The translations under genes and the position numbers were made by a program. Positions 1 to 5,291 of a stretch of DNA of 5,291 bases are shown here, in pieces. The DNA is taken from positions 1-5,291 of the forward strand of contig JABJPQ010000155.1 of NCBI GenBank assembly GCA_018663815.1. The letters run 5' to 3'. Positions within the stretch are counted from its first letter, which is position 1. Each line of letters begins with the position of its first letter. The notes under the pieces were generated by a model that made no database searches, had not been told where the DNA came from, and worked only from the letters and a program-made list of their open reading frames with translations. This DNA comes from Halobacteriovoraceae bacterium (GTDB taxonomy: Bacteria; Bdellovibrionota; Bacteriovoracia; Bacteriovoracales; Bacteriovoracaceae).

Positions 1-26
1 GTTAATAAAATGATCAAATTTTTCAT
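1..26 (-). CDS. Start of a divergent gene, probably an exported protein (partial, runs off the left edge)
   Basis: Reading leftwards from base 26, an ATG opens a frame that begins MKNLIILL and stays open to the window edge, only eight full codons. It is preceded on the same strand by AGGA (bases 33-36, inside AAAGGAAA) six bases before the ATG, a well placed ribosome binding site. One lysine followed by a run of Leu/Ile is what the start of a Sec signal peptide looks like, and the neighbouring genes begin the same way. The gene would be divergent from the 209-1012 gene, with a 182 bp region between the two starts. With so few codons the product cannot be named, and a chance ATG is possible. 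The combination of ribosome site, spacing and signal-like residues makes a real start more likely than not. Confidence 0.5.
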
Positions 27-208
27 GATGTTTCCTTTGCAATATAAATTATTTGCTTCTTAGCATGATTTGCCGTCAAGTGCTTAGATATTTGTAGAGA
101 TGTATAACTTTTTGACTCTAGTCTGTAGTTATTACAATGATCAATGACCCACTACACAACTATGATGTAATATAACTTATTAAAAGAAATTAAATAAATG
201 AGGAAATT
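27..208. promoter_or_regulatory. Divergent intergenic region with weak promoter candidates
   Basis: This 182 bp AT-rich stretch lies between the putative minus-strand start at 26 and the plus-strand start at 209, and I see no gene in it. For the rightward gene there are sigma-70-like hexamers: TTGACT (112-117) with TACAAT (133-138), whose 15 bp spacer is short, and closer to the gene TATGAT (161-166) and TATAAC (171-176), which lack a good -35 at 17 bp. No convincing leftward pair was found, although TTGACG occurs on the minus strand (rc of 74-79). Rightward transcription must start here or further upstream; the exact promoter is uncertain. GAGG at 200-203 is the ribosome site of the next gene. 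Confidence 0.3.
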
Positions 209-1012
209 ATGAAACATCTAATCTTTAAAGTTACTGCAATTGTCTTCACAGTACTATCTTTAACATCAGTACAAGCAGATTCGGAGCAAAGAACAATTGC
301 AATTAAAAATATACTGATCTCCTCAGAGTCACTCAATAAAGCTATTTTTTTAGTTCAAACAAGTGATATGAAGTTTAACCTTGAAGAGTGTGAGTTAAAA
401 AACACTGCAACTTCAAACTGTAAATTACTAGCTGACAAATGGTTAAGCACTGATGAGTTTGCTGTTGAAAGGTTTCAAGATAACTTAAGATTTTTATTTG
501 AAGGGAATCAAAAAAGATTTTTTGATGAATACACACAAAGAGGACAAGCAATTAATATCGTAGGTATCAACTTATTAATTTTTGGTAGCCTAATATCAAG
601 ACCAGCTTGGGGTTTAACTTGGGTTGCCCTAAATGTAATAATAGATAGCAACAGGGATACTTTAGCCCGAATTTTCCGTACTAAAAAGAACTTATCAATT
701 CCTTATGATATGGCACATACAAGGCTTTGGCTGGTAGGAACATTATGTGTTTATGGATGCCCAGTAGCAATCTACTCATTTTATCATCGTAATACCCAAT
801 CTGATTATGAAATTGATCAAGCGAAACTAGATGAAGCATCTATTGAGTTACAAATTATTAATTCAGACCTTGAAGCCTTTGAAAACAGTGAAATTCTAGG
901 AGATCTTTCTAGCATAACCTACCAAGCATTCAGAAAAAGTGCTATTAGTGCCATCGATTCAGTTATTGTTGAGATTCCAAATGAGCTTGGCGAAGAAATT
1001 GAAATTTATTAA
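209..1012 (+). CDS. Exported protein of unknown function with internal hydrophobic segments (267 aa)
   Basis: I do not recognise the family. The start at 209 follows GAGG (200-203) at a rather short 5 bp spacing, and its first residues form a typical Sec signal peptide: Lys at 2 and 7, a hydrophobic core at about 8-20, and a likely cleavage after VQA (residue 23). The mature part begins with a polar, probably helical region containing Cys61 and Cys71 (pattern C-x9-C). Residues about 114-146 are long and hydrophobic (INIVGINLLIFGSLI, then a Trp-containing stretch), and residues about 173-192 form a second hydrophobic stretch with Cys180 and Cys184. The tail from about 200 is acidic and looks helical, possibly a coiled coil, ending in a Glu-rich stretch. 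The two hydrophobic segments are long enough to span a membrane, so the mature protein could be inner-membrane anchored rather than soluble. The next gene starts 10 bp after its stop, suggesting co-transcription. Confidence 0.8.
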   Translation: MKHLIFKVTAIVFTVLSLTSVQADSEQRTIAIKNILISSESLNKAIFLVQTSDMKFNLEECELKNTATSNCKLLADKWLSTDEFAVERFQDNLRFLFEGNQKRFFDEYTQRGQAINIVGINLLIFGSLISRPAWGLTWVALNVIIDSNRDTLARIFRTKKNLSIPYDMAHTRLWLVGTLCVYGCPVAIYSFYHRNTQSDYEIDQAKLDEASIELQIINSDLEAFENSEILGDLSSITYQAFRKSAISAIDSVIVEIPNELGEEIEIY

Positions 1013-1022
1013 AGATAGAAAC

Positions 1023-2102
1023 ATGTTTAGCTACAAAATAAGCTTAAAACTTAGCAAAACAATATTAACCACTTTATGTTTTATAATAAGTTTTACCACA
1101 ATAGCTAATTCATCATTAAATAATATAGATTATGGAAGCTACAAATCATATGCTTCAAGTAAGAGCTATGGCCGAGATTTAAGTGAGTATAAAATTCAAG
1201 CTAAAGACCTTGTTCATAGCATCAAATACTTTAAAAATATTCAATTTGAATCAACTGAGTGCAACCGCTACCAATCTATCATGCTGTCTTTAACCAGCTC
1301 AGTAACTAAACTAGCACAAACTAATTCAAAAATAGACTTTACCAAAAAAAACTTTGGTGAAAGAGTTTCATGTCTCATATATGGTGAAAAAGATAACTGT
1401 GATGTTCTTCAATCTCAAAAATTTGCAGACTACTTAATTTCCAAAATACGTTTTAGAATAATTCTCAGATTACTTAGAGTGCAGACATACTTTTTTGAAA
1501 AAGGACTTAGCATTGGCGCTCTTAAACCAAATGCTGTACTTAGCACTTCCGGAGCACTAAAACATGCTTATAAATTATGTTTACCTCGCTATAGTACTGA
1601 TGTTGTCACCATGTCGAAAGAACTCCTAGACCAATCAAGTAAGCTTTACCATAGTCTATTTCAAGTAGAAGGCTTAAAGACTCTAACAAGAGACTATAAA
1701 AGCTTAGTTGATATAAAACGTAGCTATGAAGCTCGTCGAGGTAATATTAAAGCTGCAACCTTGGCCGCGACAATTGCCGCTACAGAATATATCGCTTTTG
1801 CAGCAGCACTTAGATTTTCAGGGTTAATTCATGGAACATCTACTTTTAATAAATTTTTTAAAATAAGTACCTTTGAAGCCACTGCCTTTGGTGTTGCTCT
1901 AGGAACTTATGATCTTTTAAGTGGAAGTGAGAGTATGATTCTGAATTATTTCAAGCAGTTGGACATATTTCAAAGTGGTATCCAAGATTTTCTTGAAAAT
2001 GATAGCCTAAAACACCAAGATATTAATGAGCTTTTAATGCTTCTCATGAGTGAGATAAAAGCGTCCAAAAAGATTTTAGAGCACAAAAAATTAAATCATT
2101 AA
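1023..2102 (+). CDS. Exported protein of unknown function with Ala-rich hydrophobic region (359 aa)
   Basis: I do not recognise the family. The open frame extends upstream to 939, inside the preceding gene, but I choose ATG 1023 because it puts a signal peptide directly at the N-terminus: Lys at 5, 9 and 12, hydrophobic core about 13-27 (TILTTLCFIISF), and cleavage near TIA (residue 28) or ANS (30). ATG 981 is an alternative adding 14 basic residues. The ribosome site at 1023 is poor (AAAGATAG), so translation may be coupled to the upstream gene, whose stop is 10 bp away. The mature part has a Ser/Tyr-rich start (about 35-50), then a mostly helical, basic body with Cys80, Cys117, Cys126 and Cys186. 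An Ala-rich hydrophobic stretch lies at about 243-263, and a second weaker one at about 284-299. The C-terminus (310-359) is helical and Lys-rich. Cys19 is not a lipobox cysteine because Leu precedes it. An even number of mature cysteines is compatible with periplasmic disulfides. Confidence 0.8.
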   Translation: MFSYKISLKLSKTILTTLCFIISFTTIANSSLNNIDYGSYKSYASSKSYGRDLSEYKIQAKDLVHSIKYFKNIQFESTECNRYQSIMLSLTSSVTKLAQTNSKIDFTKKNFGERVSCLIYGEKDNCDVLQSQKFADYLISKIRFRIILRLLRVQTYFFEKGLSIGALKPNAVLSTSGALKHAYKLCLPRYSTDVVTMSKELLDQSSKLYHSLFQVEGLKTLTRDYKSLVDIKRSYEARRGNIKAATLAATIAATEYIAFAAALRFSGLIHGTSTFNKFFKISTFEATAFGVALGTYDLLSGSESMILNYFKQLDIFQSGIQDFLENDSLKHQDINELLMLLMSEIKASKKILEHKKLNH

Positions 2103-2245
2103 AAAAGTAAGTCTTGCAAAAAATCAGCAAGATAGTGTTAACAAGTTATACAGCAAAATTGTAATAATTACTGGCTACCTACAACCACATTATGAATAGG
2201 TATATATTACTAAGATAAATAATTGTTACGTTCAAAAAGGATTAT
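2103..2245 (+). promoter_or_regulatory. Intergenic spacer before gene 3, with a small hairpin and a possible promoter
   Basis: This 143 bp AT-rich gap separates the gene 1-2 pair from gene 3. Just after the gene 2 stop is a perfect 6 bp inverted repeat, TCTTGC (2112-2117) and GCAAGA (2127-2132), with a 9 base loop. No T-run follows it on the plus strand, so it is not a convincing intrinsic terminator. Further on, TATATATT (2201-2208) and TATGAA (2191-2196) could be -10 elements for gene 3, but no good -35 lies 16-18 bp upstream of either. The gap size suggests gene 3 may have its own promoter, though read-through from gene 2 remains possible. AAGGA (2237-2241) is the gene 3 ribosome site. Confidence 0.25.
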
Positions 2246-3670
2246 ATGAAAAATGTAAACTTAGCAGTAATACTAGTTCCACTTCTAAGCTTAAGCTACA
2301 TAAGTAACTCTTACGGATCACCTATTGACCTTGAAAGCTCATTGGCTAAAATGGGAAGAATCGAAGCAAGTATTAAATCAAGCTATAAAAGTATAAATAA
2401 ATCGTTAACAGCTAGGTCAATTCGTGTATTACGTGAACAGACATCAGAGTCAAGTCAAACACTCACATATGAGCACACCGATGACTCATATGAAGGAAGC
2501 GCAATTCGAGATGGAGCATTATCTTCAATTCCTGGGTTTTTGATTGGTGGCTTTTATGGTCTTGGACCATTCGGAGCTTTGGCAGCAGCCTTTATTGGTG
2601 GTGGTATAAGCCTTATGAATCCCAATGAACATCATGTGTCTACAAGTATTAACTACGAATCAAACTCTGAAAGTTGGGAGAATTTAAAATCGTCTTCTTA
2701 TTATATGATTAACGTTATTGACCCGAAAGTTTTAACAAATCTAAAAACTGAAGTACAGTCAATTGAAGGTATACCTCAATGTAGTCATAACTACTTTAAG
2801 TTTCTAAGTGAACTTATTGATAATAATAAATACCTTACACCTAATGAGTACCAAAAGCTTGCCAAGAATATTCAAAATTTAAAAAGAGGATTACAGCAAC
2901 TTGATATGCTTATTGCAAAAACACCAAGTGTTTTTATGATTAACAACACTCCTTTTTCCATAAGCTCAGACAAAGCAAGACTGCAAATTCTTATCGATAC
3001 ACATACAAAATGGGCACGAGGCCTTAAACTAAACATTAACCAAGTTCATCTAGAAAACCTTTCGTTTAAGAAAGTACATTGGAAAACGGTAAGACTAGAT
3101 CAGCCATTAAGAGCAAGAATAGATTTGGAAGATAAATTTATGGAAACATTTAATGCAAATTGGGGCTATACTGAATCAACAGAAACTCAACCACGTGACT
3201 CTCGAATTCATAGGTTTCGTTTAATCTTTGCTTACGATGCACTTATGCATGATAGAATCATTCTTGAGAAAATTGCATTATTCTTTAGTGCACATGAGAA
3301 CAACCAACTGCAAGACAATAATGGTCATAAAGTTGAAACACAATTCACCCTTGGAGATAGATACACTAATGCTACAAATTGGGATGATAATAAAAAAATA
3401 TTTATTGATGTGGACGGTTCGAAAATTAATCAATGGGGCAAACTTACAAGGCTTGATTACCTTGGTTCTTCCGCGGCCCAGAAAGTAACAAGAGAATTTC
3501 ATAGCGAAGTTGCACTTATTGCAAACTCTAACAAAAGTGTAATTTCTTTTAGAGATCAATTAAATAATATTACAGGTGTTATGCTTAACGCAAAAGCTTA
3601 TTGCTCAACACCAGTGGAATTTGCTGATAAAAGTGGAGAATCGAAAACAGACTTTTTAATTAATCTATAA
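2246..3670 (+). CDS. Exported protein of unknown function with a Gly-rich hydrophobic segment (474 aa)
   Basis: I do not recognise the family. ATG 2246 follows AAGGA (2237-2241) at a short 4 bp spacing. Residues 1-24 form a signal peptide (hydrophobic core about 6-18, likely cleavage after NSYG). Next is a Ser/Lys-rich, probably helical stretch (28-75), then a Gly/Ala-rich hydrophobic segment at about 89-124 (SIPGFLIGGFYGLGPFGA and onwards) with several GxxxG-like spacings. That is long enough for a re-entrant loop, a membrane hairpin or a glycine zipper. Residues 140-260 look helical and include Cys179. From about 265 to the end the pattern alternates and is rich in aromatic residues, suggesting a beta-rich C-terminal domain, with a short DVDG motif at 388-391 that superficially resembles part of a calcium loop. 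Cys453 is the only other cysteine of the mature protein and could pair with Cys179. The gene converges on asd with 31 bp between the stops. Its role next to genes 1 and 2 is inferred only from position and shared export. Confidence 0.8.
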   Translation: MKNVNLAVILVPLLSLSYISNSYGSPIDLESSLAKMGRIEASIKSSYKSINKSLTARSIRVLREQTSESSQTLTYEHTDDSYEGSAIRDGALSSIPGFLIGGFYGLGPFGALAAAFIGGGISLMNPNEHHVSTSINYESNSESWENLKSSSYYMINVIDPKVLTNLKTEVQSIEGIPQCSHNYFKFLSELIDNNKYLTPNEYQKLAKNIQNLKRGLQQLDMLIAKTPSVFMINNTPFSISSDKARLQILIDTHTKWARGLKLNINQVHLENLSFKKVHWKTVRLDQPLRARIDLEDKFMETFNANWGYTESTETQPRDSRIHRFRLIFAYDALMHDRIILEKIALFFSAHENNQLQDNNGHKVETQFTLGDRYTNATNWDDNKKIFIDVDGSKINQWGKLTRLDYLGSSAAQKVTREFHSEVALIANSNKSVISFRDQLNNITGVMLNAKAYCSTPVEFADKSGESKTDFLINL

Positions 3671-3678
3671 GATGATCC

Positions 3679-3703
3679 AGCCCTTATAGTCCTAAGAGCT
3701 TTT
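3679..3703 (+). terminator. Imperfect hairpin between the converging stops, possible terminator for gene 3
   Basis: AGCCCTTA (3679-3686) can pair with TAAGAGCT (3693-3700) around a 6 base loop, followed by a short T-run (3700-3703). On the plus strand the 8 bp stem has one C-A mismatch. On the minus strand the same position becomes a G-U wobble, so the asd transcript would fold slightly better, but no T-run follows in that direction. The T-run overlaps the asd stop codon. It is the only terminator-like structure in the 31 bp between the two genes. It is weak, so efficient termination is uncertain. Confidence 0.4.
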
Positions 3704-4808
3704 ATAAACACATAAGAAGCGTACGCCTTAATGGCTCCGCGGCACCCCACAAAAGTTGATCCCCAACGCTAAAAGCATTAACAAAATCATCCCCCATACT
3801 CATATGCCGAACACGTCCAACTGGTATTTTTAATGTTCCGCTGGTACAAGCAGGTGTTAGCATATCCAAAGTTTTTTGTTTATCATTTTCAACCAGTTCT
3901 ACCCAAGGATTTGACTCTCGAATCAATTCTTCTACCGTTTTAATAGCAACACTTTTATTTAATTTAATCGTGAAAGCTTGGGAATGACAACGGAGAGCTC
4001 CAACACGTACACAAGTTCCATCAATGGGAATAGTATTTTTTGATTGTAAAATTTTATTGGCCTCAACCTGAGCCTTCCATTCTTCTTTTGATTGGCCAGA
4101 CTCCATTTTTGTATCAATCCACGGTAGTAATGATAGACCAAGTGCCCCACCGAATCGATCATTTGGGAAATTATCTTCTTGCATACTTGTATTCATTATT
4201 TTTTCTAAATCAAGTGCTCCAATGGCCGCATTATTTTGTTTGGATCGTAAAAATTTATCTCCAAAAAATTGCATTTGTTCTAACAGCTCCAACATACTTT
4301 TAGCCCCGGCTCCACTAGCCGCTTGATAAGTCATACTGCTTACCCATTCAATAAGGTTTTCTTTAAAAAGTCCCCCCAAGGCCATCAGCATTAAGGAGAC
4401 GGTACAATTTCCACCTGCAAAGTCCTTCGTTCCACTATTAAGACCAGCTTCAATGGCCCCACGATTTATTGGATCTAAAACAATAATGGCATCCTCTTCC
4501 ATTCTGAGTGCTGAGGCCGCATCAATCCATACTCCAGACCAACCACTTTTTCTCAACTTAGGATGTATGGCCTTGGTGTAATCACCACCCTGACAAGTAA
4601 CTATGATATCCATTTCAGATAATTCATCAATTGAATCTGAATCAAGAATTTTACGATGGCCATTAGTGATTTCTGGAGCGTGTTCCCCATTCAATGAAGT
4701 TGAAAATAAAAAAGTCTCGAATTTACTAAAATCATTTTCAATTTTAAAGCGATCCATTAAAACTGAACCTACCATCCCACGCCAACCAACAACTCCAACT
4801 TTTTGCAT
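3702..4808 (-). CDS. asd: Aspartate-semialdehyde dehydrogenase
   Basis: Asd is a cytoplasmic enzyme that reduces L-4-aspartyl phosphate with NADPH to L-aspartate 4-semialdehyde, the branch point to lysine/diaminopimelate, threonine and methionine. From ATG 4808 the protein has 368 residues, practically the length of the E. coli enzyme (367), and I recognise E. coli-type sequence throughout. The N-terminal nucleotide-binding loop reads GWRGMVGS (8-15). TCQGGDYT (71-78) and WIDAASALRM (94-103) follow. The catalytic cysteine is Cys135 in GGNCTVSLM, with the substrate-side Gln162 in YQAASG. Arg268 and His275 in CVRVGALRCHSQAF match the E. coli Arg267/His274 pair. The C-terminus ends with the conserved GDQLLWGAAEPLRR. 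The frame stays open upstream to 5012, but that extension resembles no Asd and overlaps lysC; ATG 4808 also has GGAG (4817-4820) 8 bp before it. No damage is visible. It is divergent from lysC, the preceding pathway step. Confidence 0.97.
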   Translation of the reverse strand: MQKVGVVGWRGMVGSVLMDRFKIENDFSKFETFLFSTSLNGEHAPEITNGHRKILDSDSIDELSEMDIIVTCQGGDYTKAIHPKLRKSGWSGVWIDAASALRMEEDAIIVLDPINRGAIEAGLNSGTKDFAGGNCTVSLMLMALGGLFKENLIEWVSSMTYQAASGAGAKSMLELLEQMQFFGDKFLRSKQNNAAIGALDLEKIMNTSMQEDNFPNDRFGGALGLSLLPWIDTKMESGQSKEEWKAQVEANKILQSKNTIPIDGTCVRVGALRCHSQAFTIKLNKSVAIKTVEELIRESNPWVELVENDKQKTLDMLTPACTSGTLKIPVGRVRHMSMGDDFVNAFSVGDQLLWGAAEPLRRTLLMCL

Positions 4809-4954
4809 CTTATCCTCTCCTAAATTAGACATATATAATCTAGTGTATTTACTTATCTGTAAACTTGAACTTTTAAATACCTGACTTTTTTCTTTTTGAC
4901 TTTCCAAAGCATGCTCTTTCGCATTTAATAATACCTGATCCAGGAGAATTAAAG
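4809..4954. promoter_or_regulatory. Shared divergent control region of asd and lysC
   Basis: This 146 bp gap separates two divergent genes of the same pathway, so both promoters are expected within it. For asd see the separate promoter entry. For lysC a good -35-like TTGACT lies at 4896-4901, but the nearest -10-like sequences (TTTAAT at 4924-4929 and AATAAT at 4927-4932) are 22 or more bases away, longer than usual, so the lysC promoter is not resolved. The gap is too short for a complete lysine riboswitch plus promoter, and I see no such structure. No clear operator palindrome was found. Confidence 0.5.
4835..4863 (-). promoter_or_regulatory. Candidate sigma-70 promoter of asd
   Basis: On the minus strand TTTACA (complement of 4858-4863, five of six matches to the -35 consensus) is followed after exactly 17 bp by GATTAT (complement of 4835-4840, four of six matches to the -10). 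Transcription would start about 20 bases before the asd ATG at 4808, leaving room for the GGAG ribosome site at 4817-4820. In such AT-rich DNA partial matches are common, so this is a plausible but unproven promoter. Confidence 0.4.
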
Positions 4955-5291
4955 ATGTCAGTAATAACCGTTTCAAAATTTGGTGGAAGCTCCATGAAAG
5001 ATCACGAAGCAATGCTTCGATCAGCTAAGATTTCGCTTGAACAAAACTCGAAAGTAGTACTTGTGTCTGCGACATATGGCACCACTGATAAGTTACATAC
5101 TCTTATTCACAAGGCCGAGACTTCCAAGTGGGATGAGTGTGAAAAAATTCTTTTTTCAATCCGTGAAAACCACTATGATATTTTGCAAAACTTAAAAAAC
5201 GACCCCCAAATTAAAGAGAACGTAAAAGAGCTCATCAATAATTTGGAAACATTAACCCGTGGAATTTTTCTTATTGGGGAATGCTCTGATA
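4955..5291 (+). CDS. lysC: Aspartokinase, N-terminal part (cut by window end)
   Basis: Aspartokinase phosphorylates L-aspartate with ATP to L-4-aspartyl phosphate, the first step of the pathway that Asd continues. About 112 codons are present, roughly a quarter of a normal monofunctional enzyme (about 450 aa). The N-terminus MSVITVSKFGGSSM carries the aspartokinase signature KFGG(S/T)S at residues 8-13, with Lys8 as the expected catalytic lysine, and closely resembles the start of E. coli LysC. The second kinase strand follows at about 34-42 (VVLVSATYG), then a helical region, and a GEC sequence near the window end. ATG 4955 follows AGGAG (4942-4946) with 8 bp spacing, an excellent ribosome site. 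The gene is divergent from asd. Which amino acid inhibits it, and whether it is monofunctional or fused to homoserine dehydrogenase, cannot be judged because the regulatory C-terminus is missing. The LysC-like start favours a monofunctional, lysine-sensitive type, so the symbol is probable rather than certain. Confidence 0.9.
   Translation, partial: MSVITVSKFGGSSMKDHEAMLRSAKISLEQNSKVVLVSATYGTTDKLHTLIHKAETSKWDECEKILFSIRENHYDILQNLKNDPQIKENVKELINNLETLTRGIFLIGECSD

Noticed and set aside
150..208. Similarity between the regions upstream of genes 1 and 3 (both have CTACA followed by ATGA and AT-rich TATAT/TAATAT)
   Set aside because: The spacing differs and the matches are short in very AT-rich DNA, so a common regulatory site cannot be claimed.
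939..1022. Longer version of gene 2 starting at 939
   Set aside because: It would overlap gene 1 by more than 70 bases and push the signal peptide away from the N-terminus.
1068..1088. Lipobox around Cys19 in the gene 2 signal sequence
   Set aside because: The residue before the cysteine is Leu, not the small residue required, and the hydrophobic core continues past it.
2112..2132. TCTTGC/GCAAGA hairpin as a terminator after gene 2
   Set aside because: The stem is only 6 bp and no T-run follows on the plus strand.
3228..3559. Overlapping open frames on both strands inside gene 3
   Set aside because: They lie wholly within gene 3, have no ribosome site or recognisable domain, and read as out-of-frame shadows.
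3959..4884. Several short open frames overlapping asd and its upstream region
   Set aside because: They are alternative frames of a confidently identified gene or cross its start, with no supporting signals.
4809..5012. 68-residue N-terminal extension of the asd frame
   Set aside because: It resembles no Asd sequence, overlaps lysC antisense, and the well placed GGAG plus the conserved N-terminus fix the start at 4808.

Overview
This is a 5.3 kb piece of an AT-rich bacterial chromosome, roughly one third G+C by eye and visibly richer in G+C across asd. Canonical Shine-Dalgarno sites, Sec-type signal peptides and an Escherichia coli-like Asd/LysC pair point to a Gram-negative bacterium. The mix of an AT-rich genome, several exported orphan proteins and proteobacterial-type amino acid genes would fit Bacteriovorax/Halobacteriovorax-like Bdellovibrionota or an AT-rich gammaproteobacterium. 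Nothing in the window fixes the taxon, so this is a guess.

The left two thirds (209-3670) holds three plus-strand genes for exported proteins that I do not recognise. Genes 1 (267 aa) and 2 (359 aa) are 10 bp apart and look like one operon. Gene 3 (474 aa) follows after a 143 bp gap and has its own ribosome binding site. Each begins with a signal peptide and carries one or two internal hydrophobic or Gly/Ala-rich segments, so each may sit in or insert into a membrane. At the far left edge a minus-strand gene appears to start at base 26 and run out of the window. It begins with a ribosome binding site and what looks like another signal peptide.

The right third is housekeeping metabolism. asd (aspartate-semialdehyde dehydrogenase, minus strand, 3702-4808) is complete, and lysC (aspartokinase, plus strand, from 4955) is cut off by the window end. 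They are divergently transcribed from a 146 bp shared intergenic region. Together they encode the first two steps of the aspartate pathway: aspartate to aspartyl phosphate (LysC), then to aspartate semialdehyde (Asd). This feeds lysine, diaminopimelate, threonine and methionine synthesis. Gene 3 and asd converge with only 31 bp between their stop codons, and an imperfect hairpin with a short T-run sits there.

The part that may be undescribed is the cluster of exported orphans. I see no mobile element, RNA gene, CRISPR array or long repeat.
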